From Anaerolineales bacterium (GTDB lineage: Bacteria > Chloroflexota > Anaerolineae > Anaerolineales > UBA11657): a stretch of DNA of 6,751 nucleotides. The number at the start of each line of letters is the position of its first letter. Within the stretch, counting starts at the first letter, position 1. The stretch covers positions 1 to 6,751 of the forward strand of contig CANNEJ010000081.1 of the NCBI GenBank assembly GCA_947503585.1, written 5' to 3'. The translations under genes and the position numbers were made by a program. Below are positions 1-6,231 of this stretch, piece after piece. The notes under the pieces were generated by a model. That model was given only the letters and a program-made list of their open reading frames with translations. It had not been told where the DNA came from and searched no databases.

Positions 1-40
1 CATGGGCCGGGGGTTGCGCGCCGGCAGTGGTGCGGGCGGC

Positions 41-1333
41 TCATGCAAAAAATTGGGGCAGGTGGGCACGGTTTGTTTCCAGCATGTCTTCCAGCACGGC
101 AGCGGCCTGTGCGGGCTGCGGCCCCAGCGGGTTGGTGATCAGCGCTTGATACGCAGCCGCGCGGTCGCCGTGCACCGCAGCCGCCACCGTCAACAGTTCA
201 TACATTTTTACCTGCGCCAGCAAGCCAAAGCAGGCGGGCGGCAGCGGCTCGGCGGGCAATGCATGCACGCCCTGGCGGTCCACTTTGCAGGGCAGCTCCA
301 GCACCCAGTCTGCGGGCCAGCCCGCTACGGCGCCGTTGTGGCGCGTGTTCACAATATGCGTTTCCCCCAGATTGTTATGGTGCGCATTCAGCAGCTGCGT
401 AGCCACGGTGGAATAGTATGCGCCGCCGCGCTTCATCAAATCTGCGGGCGGCTCGCACAGCGCCGGGTTGGCGTAGTCGCGCAGCAGGCCGGCTTCAATT
501 TCCATCACGGTCTCCGCGCGCGATGGCGGCCAGTGCGCCTGCTCGGCCAGCTTGTGCGCCGTGGAATAAAAATAATGCAGGTAGTAGCTTGGCACCATGC
601 GCAGGCTTTCAAGCAGCTCTGGCGCAACTTCCGGCACGGCTTGCGCGCGCACGTGCGCAATGTAGCTGGCCATGACGCGCGGCCACAGCTCTTCGCCGTC
701 CAGCTTGAAGCCGCGATGCCAGCTGAGGTGGTTGAGGCCGAGCGTGTTCAGCTCGGCGCGTTCCGGTGCCAGCGCCTGCCCCAGGCTTTTCTCCAGTTCG
801 GCCAGCGTGTCCATCTTCATATGAAAGGGCGTGTTGCATACCCCGACGGCCGTCACCTCCGGCACATGGCGCGCCAACGCCTCTGTGACTAGGCCGGATG
901 GGTTGGTGAAGTTGGCGAGCAGCGCGCCGGGCGCAAGTTCGCGCATGTCGCGCGCCACTTGCAGGATCACCGGGATGGTGCGCAGCGCCTTGGCCATGCC
1001 GCCGACGCCGGTGGTTTCCTGGCCCACGAGACCGTGGCGCAAGCCCAGATACTCGTCGGCTTTGCGCGCCTGCATGCCGCCCACGCGCAGCTGTGTGGCT
1101 ACGTAGCTTGCGCCGCGCACAGCAGCGCGCTGGTCGCGGCTGAGCTCTACTTTGAAGGGACTGCCCCGGGCTTTCACCATGCGCTGCGCAAAACCGCCGA
1201 CCACCGCAAGGCGGTCGGCGTCAATATCCATCAGCCACAACTCGGAGACGGGCAGCGTTTTCAGGCGCTCGATAAAACCATTAACGAGCTCCGGTGTGTA
1301 TGTGGAACCGCCGCCGATGACAGCAACTTTCAT
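41..1333 (-). CDS. Glycoside hydrolase family 4 enzyme, 6-phospho-beta-glucosidase type (ChbF/LicH/BglT-like)
   Basis: The 430-residue product is a full-length family 4 glycosidase (usual length about 410-450). These cytoplasmic enzymes cleave by an NAD+- and Mn2+-dependent redox-elimination route, mostly on 6-phosphorylated disaccharides. Visible in order: the N-terminal dinucleotide-binding turn GGGSTYTPELV (residues 7-17), the GVGGMAKALRTIP segment (109-121), FTNPSG (142-147), the metal-ligand motif CNTP with Cys166, LNHLSWH with the second ligand His202, and a Tyr-rich PSYYLHYFY stretch (248-256) likely to hold the catalytic base. The CN-x-P form points to the beta-glucosidase branch; alpha-glucosidase members usually have CDMP. 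The start was set at ATG 1333, which puts MKVAVIGGG at the N-terminus. An in-frame ATG 21 codons upstream adds an unrelated Arg-rich tail. No Shine-Dalgarno sequence precedes ATG 1333. The gene is divergent from the deacetylase at 1586, which suggests a shared sugar pathway. The exact substrate is inferred, and no phosphotransferase gene is visible to make a phosphorylated one. Confidence 0.9.
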   Translation of the reverse strand: MKVAVIGGGSTYTPELVNGFIERLKTLPVSELWLMDIDADRLAVVGGFAQRMVKARGSPFKVELSRDQRAAVRGASYVATQLRVGGMQARKADEYLGLRHGLVGQETTGVGGMAKALRTIPVILQVARDMRELAPGALLANFTNPSGLVTEALARHVPEVTAVGVCNTPFHMKMDTLAELEKSLGQALAPERAELNTLGLNHLSWHRGFKLDGEELWPRVMASYIAHVRAQAVPEVAPELLESLRMVPSYYLHYFYSTAHKLAEQAHWPPSRAETVMEIEAGLLRDYANPALCEPPADLMKRGGAYYSTVATQLLNAHHNNLGETHIVNTRHNGAVAGWPADWVLELPCKVDRQGVHALPAEPLPPACFGLLAQVKMYELLTVAAAVHGDRAAAYQALITNPLGPQPAQAAAVLEDMLETNRAHLPQFFA

Positions 1334-1558
1334 AATGCGGGTGGGGCAGTATCTGGCGTGGGTGCGTGGCGCGCTGCGCTGCGCAAGCGCACGCAATTAG
1401 GATTGTGCAAAGCTCATTTCCGGCACCGCAGCCCCATTTTACCTGCCCGCTGCCGTGGCCGGGGTGCGGCCGCGCGTTGATGCTTGCCGGGCGGCACAAG
1501 CTGTGGCGGCAAATATCTTCACACAAGCCGGGCGCTGCGTTCCCAAGGGCGGCTGGCG

Positions 1559-1579
1559 TACAATTTGCAAAGAGAGGAG
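1559..1579 (+). promoter_or_regulatory. Possible -10 element and strong ribosome binding site of the deacetylase gene
   Basis: TACAAT at 1559-1564 matches the sigma-70 -10 consensus at five of six bases, but no good -35 hexamer lies 16-18 bases upstream. GAGGAG at 1574-1579 is a strong Shine-Dalgarno sequence six bases before ATG 1586. It decides that start over the in-frame upstream ATG at 1484. The ribosome site is well supported; the promoter is a guess. The rest of the 252-base divergent gap shows no clear operator. Confidence 0.4.
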
Positions 1580-1585
1580 CAACCC

Positions 1586-2425
1586 ATGAGCCTTTGGAAT
1601 GACATGAACCTTGCGGGCAAGCGCGCCTTGATTTTGCACCACGATGACCTGGGCATGTTTCAGGCAATGAATGGCGCGTACGCGGCGCTGGGCTTTCCGA
1701 CTGGCAGCATTATGCTGCCCACGGGCTGGGCGGCGGAAGCAGCCCGCACCACGCTGCCGCACGCAGACCTGGGTGTGCACCTTACGCTTACCAGCGAGTG
1801 GGACAACCTGCGCTACCGGCCGCTGACGGGTGGCGCCAGCCTGGTGGATAGCAGCGGCCACTTTTGGAAAAGTGTGGAAGAGGCGTGGGCGCACATGGAT
1901 GCCGGTGAGGTGGCAGTTGAGCTGCGCGCCCAAATTGAGGCGGGCAAGGCACTGAATTACGACGTGACCCACATCGACACGCATATGGGCAGCGCAATGC
2001 GCCCGGACATTGCGCAGGCCTACATCCGGCTCGCAATTGAATACCGCATCGCTGCGTTTGTGCCGGAGCTGGAGAACAACATTTTTGCGCCGGAGGATGC
2101 CAAGGCCGCGGAGGAACTGGCACGCGTGATTGCCGGCTGCGGCCTGCCGCAGTTTCGGGTGATTGACGCCTACAACCAGCCGCCACAGGCGCGCCAGGCG
2201 TGGCTGGTGGATACGCTCAGCAAGGCCGGGCCGGGTGTTTACCATTGCCTGCATCACGCGGCGCTGGACACGCCGGAGCTGCGCGCCATCCGCGACTGGC
2301 CGGTGCGCGCTGCGGATTATGCGGGCTTGCAAGATGCAGACGTGCGGCGCGTGCTGGGCGAGTTTGTGCCGCTGACCTACCGCGATGTGCGCGCCGGCCT
2401 GCAGCGCTACGGTTTCCCGGGATAG
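1586..2425 (+). CDS. YdjC/ChbG-family carbohydrate deacetylase
   Basis: The 279-residue product belongs to the YdjC/ChbG family of metal-dependent carbohydrate deacetylases, cytoplasmic enzymes that remove acetyl groups from N-acetylated sugars. Visible signatures are HHDDLGM at 18-24 with the paired acidic residues Asp20 and Asp21, GVHLTLTSEW at 63-72 with the metal-ligand candidate His65, and THIDTHMG at 128-135 with His129 and His133. YHCLHHA at 219-225 is a further conserved-looking His cluster. There is no signal peptide or membrane segment. Length is slightly above the roughly 250 residues of E. coli ChbG. The ATG follows a strong GAGGAG. In the E. coli chb operon, ChbG deacetylates chitobiose-6-phosphate before the family 4 enzyme ChbF cleaves it. 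The divergent family 4 gene here makes a related role plausible. The family is broad, so the true substrate is unknown. Confidence 0.9.
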   Translation: MSLWNDMNLAGKRALILHHDDLGMFQAMNGAYAALGFPTGSIMLPTGWAAEAARTTLPHADLGVHLTLTSEWDNLRYRPLTGGASLVDSSGHFWKSVEEAWAHMDAGEVAVELRAQIEAGKALNYDVTHIDTHMGSAMRPDIAQAYIRLAIEYRIAAFVPELENNIFAPEDAKAAEELARVIAGCGLPQFRVIDAYNQPPQARQAWLVDTLSKAGPGVYHCLHHAALDTPELRAIRDWPVRAADYAGLQDADVRRVLGEFVPLTYRDVRAGLQRYGFPG

Positions 2426-2904
2426 CACGCGCCTGCCAGACCAGCGCCAGCTTTTCCGGAGATGACTGCGGCTGCGGACATGCTGCGGGCTGGTGTTTCT
2501 CCGCTTGTAGCCAGCAGCGGCAAAGGCCTCTGTTTGCTGCCGGGAGGCCGGGCTCGTGGCAGCCGCTCTGTGCTAGAAATTAAGTGAATTTAACTAGCCC
2601 CCTTTTTTGTTGCGCTATCATATTCTTGTAATTGGGCCTGAGCACCCCATTTATTTTTGAACGGACTTCATTCAATATAACTAGTTCAAAGGAGTAATTA
2701 AGGAAGAGTCATTTCAGAGAGCGGCCGGTCGAAATGCAGGCGAGGGTTTCCGCACGACTAATATCATGTATGCAATCATGACTCCGGCATTTGTCGCGAT
2801 CATCGTGTTCGGAGAGATCGCCGCCGCTTCGGCTCCAACAAAGCTGATGGTTGCAGTATTAAGTGTCTTCGCAAATGTGACAATTAGGTTACAATTATTA
2901 AGCA
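2426..2904. other. 479-base stretch without a supported gene; base composition changes here
   Basis: The first part (2426-2570) is GC-rich like the deacetylase. From about 2575 the sequence turns AT-rich, with T and A runs and stops in many frames. A possible hairpin pairs GCGGCAAA (2517-2524) with TTTGCTGC (2533-2540) around an eight-base loop, with one G-T pair. It has no T-run directly after it, so it is at best a weak terminator for the deacetylase gene. AAAGGAG (2689-2695) and AAGGAAGAG (2700-2708) look like ribosome sites but no usable start codon follows. Open frames across 2714-3122 on both strands lack ribosome sites and recognisable sequence. The stretch may be decayed gene material at the edge of the AT-rich block. 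Confidence 0.5.
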
Positions 2905-3066
2905 ATGACCCAATGGAAGGATGTGAGCAAAGATATGACACCGCAAGAGCGGGCATTGGAATCCGGCAAGAATTTCCAGAATCAGCCATGGGCAGCGTTT
3001 CAGGGCTAGGCGGCGGTGATTACGGTTGCTCAAACAGTCGTGGTGCTGCTGGCAATTTACCAGTAA
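2905..3066 (+). pseudogene. Small single-pass membrane protein frame interrupted by an in-frame TAG
   Basis: From ATG 2905 the frame reads 34 residues that are hydrophilic and protein-like (MTQWKDVSKDMTPQERALES, later NQPWAAFQG) and then meets TAG at 3007-3009. The same frame continues without a break for 18 hydrophobic residues (AAVITVAQTVVVLLAIYQ) and ends at TAA 3064-3066. Together this has the shape of a short membrane protein: a cytoplasmic head with a helix-breaking NQPW, then one C-terminal transmembrane helix. A single base change (for example TTG Leu to TAG) would explain the stop, and the helix would be lost without readthrough. No good Shine-Dalgarno sequence precedes the ATG. I do not recognise the family. 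It lies 113 bases upstream of kdgD in the same orientation and base composition, so it may have been part of the same acquired segment. Chance continuity of the frame is possible. Confidence 0.35.
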
Positions 3067-3096
3067 GCGAAGGCGCGCGTAACTGCTACCGAATTT

Positions 3097-3125
3097 TTGA
3101 TGCAAATATAGTGAAAAAATAAAAG
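3097..3125 (+). promoter_or_regulatory. Possible sigma-70 promoter of kdgD
   Basis: TTGATG (3097-3102) and TAAAAG (3120-3125) are 17 bases apart, each matching its consensus at four of six bases, in a locally A/T-rich stretch. A start of transcription near 3132 would leave a leader of about 48 bases before the kdgD ATG. In an AT-rich segment such matches arise easily by chance. Confidence 0.25.
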
Positions 3126-3161
3126 CTATGTTTGCTTAAGACCCTGAATATGCTCAAAGTT

Positions 3162-3170
3162 AAGGGAAGG
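3162..3170 (+). promoter_or_regulatory. Ribosome binding site fixing the kdgD start
   Basis: AAGGGAAGG at 3162-3170 ends nine bases before ATG 3180 and is the only strong purine-rich site near the gene. It supports ATG 3180 over the in-frame upstream candidates TTG 3132 and ATG 3150, which would add residues with no match to the family. Confidence 0.7.
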
Positions 3171-3179
3171 AAAACTGAA

Positions 3180-4112
3180 ATGATTCCGAAAGGCCTATTA
3201 TTTTTTCCGGTAACACCGTTCCAGACTGATCAATCGCTAAATTTACCCGCACTAAAGCAGCATTTAGAGATTGGGTTGAATTACGAACCAGGTGGATTAT
3301 TCGTCGGCTGCGGAGCGGGCGAGTTCCATGCCTTGAGTGAAAATGAAATTCTTGCAGTAATCAAAATTGCCGTAGAAACCAACAAAGGAAGGGTACCTTT
3401 GTACATTGGCGCCGGTGGGCAAATACAAGTCGCTAAAAATATTTCTGCAAAAGCACAGGATCTCGGAGCTGATGGCCTTTTGGTATTTCCTCCATACATG
3501 GCTACTCCATCGGACGAAGGCTTGTTGAGATATTTTGATGAGTTATCGTGCGCATCCAGTTTACAATTAATTGCTTATAACAGGCTTGGAACGGTTTTGA
3601 CCGCAGAATTAATTCGCGGTCTTTTAAATATAAAAACAGTTATTGGAATCAAAGATGGTTTTGGAGACTTCAATAAAATATCTGAAATGATTGAAATAGT
3701 TAGCGACTGGGAAATAAGTAATCCGAATGACAGAAAAATTACTTTCATGAATGGAACGCCTACTGCAGAAATATGCGCCGTTGGTTTTCGAGAGTTAGGA
3801 ATAACAACCTATTCATCCGCTGTTCTATCTTTTGCCCCCATAATTTCTTCATTATTTTATAAGTCACTCATAAAGCAAAACGACGTTGTCGTGAGAAGTC
3901 TTCTTGATAATTTTTACATCCCATTGGCAAGAATAAGAGACGAAATTGCAGGCGGAGCAATTTCCATAATGAAGGCAGGATGTCGTATTAATGGATTTGA
4001 TTATGGCGGGGTTAGAGCCCCGTATCTCGATCTAAGTGAAGAGCAGACAATGAGATTAACCACCGTAATTAAAAAAGGTACGGAGATCGCTACCTCTCTG
4101 AAAGAAATGTAG
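3180..4112 (+). CDS. kdgD: 5-dehydro-4-deoxyglucarate dehydratase (DHDPS/NAL superfamily)
   Basis: The enzyme converts 5-dehydro-4-deoxy-D-glucarate to 2,5-dioxopentanoate (alpha-ketoglutarate semialdehyde), CO2 and water in the cytoplasm, a step of glucarate/galactarate breakdown. The 310-residue product has the usual length (about 300-315) and the beta/alpha-barrel order of the family. FFPVTPF at 8-14, the carboxylate-binding loop CGAGEFHAL at 44-52, IAYNR with the active-site Tyr133, and IGIKDGFGD with the Schiff-base Lys158 are visible. NGTPTAE (191-197), TTYSSAVLSFAP (209-220), ISIMKAG (261-267) and GGVRAPYLDL (276-285) are characteristic of this subgroup rather than of dihydrodipicolinate synthase. 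The loop usually reads GTGE in my recollection; here it is GAGE. Codons are AT-rich (many AAT, ATT, TTA) unlike both flanks, which suggests transfer. No other glucarate gene (dehydratase, semialdehyde dehydrogenase, transporter, regulator) is visible, so the enzyme would depend on genes elsewhere. The TAG stop has no clear terminator after it. Confidence 0.9.
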   Translation: MIPKGLLFFPVTPFQTDQSLNLPALKQHLEIGLNYEPGGLFVGCGAGEFHALSENEILAVIKIAVETNKGRVPLYIGAGGQIQVAKNISAKAQDLGADGLLVFPPYMATPSDEGLLRYFDELSCASSLQLIAYNRLGTVLTAELIRGLLNIKTVIGIKDGFGDFNKISEMIEIVSDWEISNPNDRKITFMNGTPTAEICAVGFRELGITTYSSAVLSFAPIISSLFYKSLIKQNDVVVRSLLDNFYIPLARIRDEIAGGAISIMKAGCRINGFDYGGVRAPYLDLSEEQTMRLTTVIKKGTEIATSLKEM

Positions 4113-4306
4113 CTCCTGACTCCAAGACAATGGTTGGGTGGGGGTTAGCGGAAATTGGTGCTCATTAAGGCTGACAAGAGTGGGGGTGTGTACTATGCGG
4201 AGGTGTCAAGGCATTTGAATTTCCTTTCCGTCAGCGTATGTGCGACAAGCCCTGCCAGAGCCGCCTTTGCAATTTCCCTCAAACATCTAGTGCTGCCAGG
4301 CCGGTC

Positions 4307-4366
4307 TTGTAACGCAAGCTGATAGCTTGTGCAGAGAAGACCGCAAGCTACCAGCTCGCGTTACAA
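4307..4366. repeat. 60-base nested palindrome at the 3' end of the amidase gene
   Basis: Arms at 4307-4329 and 4344-4366 are inverted copies of 23 bases with only two differences, around a 14-base loop (4330-4343). Both differences are A/G changes, which become G-U pairs in a transcript read leftwards (from the amidase) and A-C mismatches in one read rightwards. Each arm is itself palindromic: CAAGCT-gat-AGCTTG on the left and CGCAAGCT-acc-AGCTCGCG on the right, with one mismatch. The element can thus form one long hairpin or a two-hairpin cruciform. The right arm includes the TAA stop (4361-4363) of the leftward amidase gene. It may act as a terminator or mRNA-end stabiliser, but no U-run follows on either strand. 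The shape also fits a dispersed REP-like or miniature mobile element. The stretch between kdgD and this element (4113-4306) holds no supported gene. Confidence 0.8.
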
Positions 4367-5737
4367 ACTGGGTTTCACCCACCCGCCGAATATCGCCTCA
4401 GCGTAGGCGGCGGCGGCCAGGGCCACATCTTCCCGCCAGGGATGGGCCGTGAACTGGACTCCGATGGGCAGTCCCTCGGGTGATGTGCCCACCCGCACGA
4501 CCGCGCTGGGCCAGCCGGTCAGGTTGTGGGTCATTGTGTAGGTAAAGTCAGCGATGCGCTCCTCGATTTCGCCCACCGGCAGGGCTGGCCTCGCGTTGAC
4601 CGGTGCGATGAGCAGGTCGTAGGCCTGAAACCAGGCCAGCGCCTCTGATCGGAAGCTGTCTACCCGCTCCAGCAGTTGCTCGAGTTCCAGCGCGCCCAAT
4701 GCTTTGGCCGTATGCACAAAGGCCAGACCAGTCTCGTCCAGCGAAGTACCAGCCCGCTCCAGGGCTATCTTCAGCCCAGCGCGCCCGGTCGCGCCCAGCA
4801 GCCCGCGCAGCAGCGCAAAGTTATCCGCCATACCGGGGAGCAACGCTTCTTCCACCCGGCAGCCCGCGGCATTGAGTGCGCCCGCCACCCGCTGCACCGC
4901 AGTGACAGTCTCCGGCGTGGGAGTTGCTACGCCGTTGTCGGCGAAGAAGGCCACCCGCAGACCGGCCAGATCGACCTTTCGGTAATCGCCCCGAGGCATA
5001 GGAATCACATACGGGTCTATGCCATCCGGACCAGAAATGACAGAGAGGGCCAGGGCCACATCTTCCACCCGGCGCGCCAGGGGGCCGACCTGTGTCAACA
5101 GATCAGCCAGACCGCCGAAGGGGATGGCGTGGCCGGTGCGAGGCACCCGTCCGCTGGTGGGATGAAGGCCGGCGATGCCACAGAAGTGGGCGGGCAGGCG
5201 TACAGAGCCGCCGGTGTCTGTGCCCAGATCGATGGGTGAGCCGCCCGCGGCCACAATCGCGGCCGCACCGCCGCTGCTGCCCCCGCTCATCCGTCTGGTG
5301 TCATAGGGGTTGCGCGTCGGACCAAAGATGCGGTTGTTGGTGTAGAAGGAGAGAGTGAACTCAGAGGTGTTCGTCTTGCCCAGCAGAATCGCGCCCGCGG
5401 CTTTCATCCGGGCCACTGCGCTGGCATCGGCGGCAGGGACAAAATTCCGGCGGCCCACTGTGCCCCAGGTGCTGACAACGCCTGCGGTATCGAAGGAATC
5501 TTTGATCGTCATGGGCACACCGTGCAGGGGTCCCCACAATTCCCCCGCGTGAAGGGCAGCGTCGGCTGCCCGCGCCCGCTCGTGGGCATCCTCGGCCAGG
5601 GCGACGACAGCATTCAGGGCCGGATTTACCACGGCGATGCGGCGCAGATGGGCCTCCACCACTTCAGCAGAGGAGACTTCCCGCTCCCGGATGCGCCGGG
5701 CGATTTCCGTGGCGGTAGAAAAGATGAGATCAGTCAT
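4361..5737 (-). CDS. Amidase-signature family hydrolase
   Basis: The 458-residue product is a complete amidase-signature enzyme, hydrolysing a carboxamide to the acid and ammonia, presumably in the cytoplasm as no signal peptide is seen. The Lys-cisSer-Ser triad is intact: Lys79 in VPMTIKDSFD, cis-Ser154 in SGGSSGGAAA and the nucleophile Ser178 in DTGGSVRLPA. Also visible are LHGVP (71-75), LLGKTNTSEF (118-127), GPTRNPYD (139-146) and LHPTSGRVPRTG (191-202), the last being typical of the family core. GAGGAA (5744-5749) lies six bases before ATG 5737 and fixes the start. No gatB or gatC is nearby, and a glutamyl-tRNA amidotransferase A subunit is less likely than a stand-alone amidase. The natural amide is unknown. 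It follows the antitoxin and broken PIN toxin on the same strand, 30 bases after the toxin remnant, so it may be cotranscribed with them. The stop codon lies inside the nested palindrome. Confidence 0.92.
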   Translation of the reverse strand: MTDLIFSTATEIARRIREREVSSAEVVEAHLRRIAVVNPALNAVVALAEDAHERARAADAALHAGELWGPLHGVPMTIKDSFDTAGVVSTWGTVGRRNFVPAADASAVARMKAAGAILLGKTNTSEFTLSFYTNNRIFGPTRNPYDTRRMSGGSSGGAAAIVAAGGSPIDLGTDTGGSVRLPAHFCGIAGLHPTSGRVPRTGHAIPFGGLADLLTQVGPLARRVEDVALALSVISGPDGIDPYVIPMPRGDYRKVDLAGLRVAFFADNGVATPTPETVTAVQRVAGALNAAGCRVEEALLPGMADNFALLRGLLGATGRAGLKIALERAGTSLDETGLAFVHTAKALGALELEQLLERVDSFRSEALAWFQAYDLLIAPVNARPALPVGEIEERIADFTYTMTHNLTGWPSAVVRVGTSPEGLPIGVQFTAHPWREDVALAAAAYAEAIFGGWVKPSL

Positions 5738-5767
5738 CGGAAATTCCTCATTTGATGGCGGGGGATA

Positions 5768-5967
5768 TCAACATTCCGTCGATGGCGGTGCGCTGTATTG
5801 ACCGATCCGTGTATCCAGCGTTGCCAGAGTCGTTCCATTGGCAAGCGCCCGGCTGACGAGCAGCCTGTCGCATGGGTTGCGATGCAAGAGTGGCAGAGAC
5901 GCCAGCGGCAACAGGCTGCTTTTATCGGCATCCAAACAAACGCATGGGTGTCCAGTAGAATTTTCAT
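5768..5967 (-). pseudogene. Remnant of a VapC-like PIN-domain toxin, internally deleted and frameshifted
   Basis: From ATG 5967 the first 12 residues, MKILLDTHAFVW, are a textbook PIN-domain start with the first catalytic Asp at position 6. The reading then loses sense. In the neighbouring frame, running to TGA 5768-5770, lies a typical PIN C-terminus: LPLLHRNPCDRLLVSRALA followed by TTLATLDTRIGQYSAPP. The usual form is LPLHHRDPFDRLL then LVTxDxxIxxY, and the conserved Asp residues are still present. Only about 66 residues of PIN sequence remain against roughly 125-135 in the family. The middle, including the conserved W-E-I segment with a catalytic Glu, is gone, and the two ends are in different frames. 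A single sequencing error could explain the shift but not the missing centre. The ATG overlaps the antitoxin TGA by four bases, the usual coupling of such pairs. Intact relatives are ribonucleases, usually acting on tRNA or rRNA; this copy should be inactive. Confidence 0.7.
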
Positions 5968-6173
5968 CTTCCCTCAAATGCATCCAGAAGATCATCAGGC
6001 AGGGGATCGTCAAAGTCGGCGGGAATGAAGAACTCGCTCTTTGCCAGCCCATCGGGCCGCAGACCGGTTTCAGGAATGGAATCCAGCACCGTCACAATTT
6101 GCCAAAGGGAGTCGGAAAGGTGAATGGGATCCAGCAGGCGCACGGCTCCACCTTCTTCAATAATTGCGTGCAA
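5964..6173 (-). CDS. Antitoxin of a PIN-toxin (VapBC-type) module
   Basis: The 69-residue product should bind and neutralise the PIN toxin encoded next to it, and may repress its own promoter. The N-terminus (HAIIEEGGAVRLLDPIHL) resembles the small beta-rich N-terminal part of antitoxins in the DUF104/AF2212-like and DUF2281-like groups. The acidic C-terminus (GLAKSEFFIPADFDDPLPDD) matches the toxin-binding tails of PIN-partner antitoxins, which often read FDDPLPDEF. There is no ATG at the right place. The start is TTG 6173, preceded by GAGG (6180-6183) with six bases of spacing and by an in-frame TGA at 6186-6188. The stop overlaps the PIN ATG in an ATGA. The antitoxin looks intact although its partner is broken. 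The family assignment is by eye. Confidence 0.65.
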   Translation of the reverse strand: MHAIIEEGGAVRLLDPIHLSDSLWQIVTVLDSIPETGLRPDGLAKSEFFIPADFDDPLPDDLLDAFEGR

Positions 6174-6225
6174 AGTCTGCCTCGATCACCTCCAACTCTT
6201 CCGTTTGGTTCACTGTGGCTGGGTC

Positions 6226-6231
6226 AGTATA
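6226..6231 (-). promoter_or_regulatory. Possible -10 element of the antitoxin transcript
   Basis: Read leftwards, TATACT at 6231-6226 matches the -10 consensus at five of six bases and lies about 50 bases before the TTG start. No convincing -35 hexamer is found 16-18 bases upstream, so this rests on one short match. The stretch 6174-6389 otherwise holds no supported gene. Confidence 0.2.

Noticed and set aside
2..892. Long open frame on the plus strand across the family 4 glycosidase gene
   Set aside because: It is antisense to a gene with full family motifs, and its Arg/His/Gln-rich product is typical of the shadow of a GC-rich gene.
1439..2428. 329-codon open frame on the minus strand across the deacetylase gene
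   Set aside because: It is the antisense shadow of the GC-rich deacetylase; the product is His/Arg/Gln-rich with no motif.
2591..2685. TAACTAG occurring twice in the AT-rich stretch (near 2591 and 2679)
   Set aside because: A seven-base AT-rich match about 88 bases apart is expected by chance; no longer repeat surrounds it.
2714..3122. Overlapping hydrophobic-looking frames on both strands (plus 2766-3122, minus 2714-2989)
   Set aside because: Neither has a ribosome site or recognisable sequence, and the plus frame turns into low-quality sequence over the better small membrane-protein frame.
4158..4322. 54-residue frame from GTG 4158 on the plus strand, ending in the palindrome
   Set aside because: No ribosome site or recognised motif, and it ends by running into the repeat; could be a transposon or gene scrap but cannot be supported.
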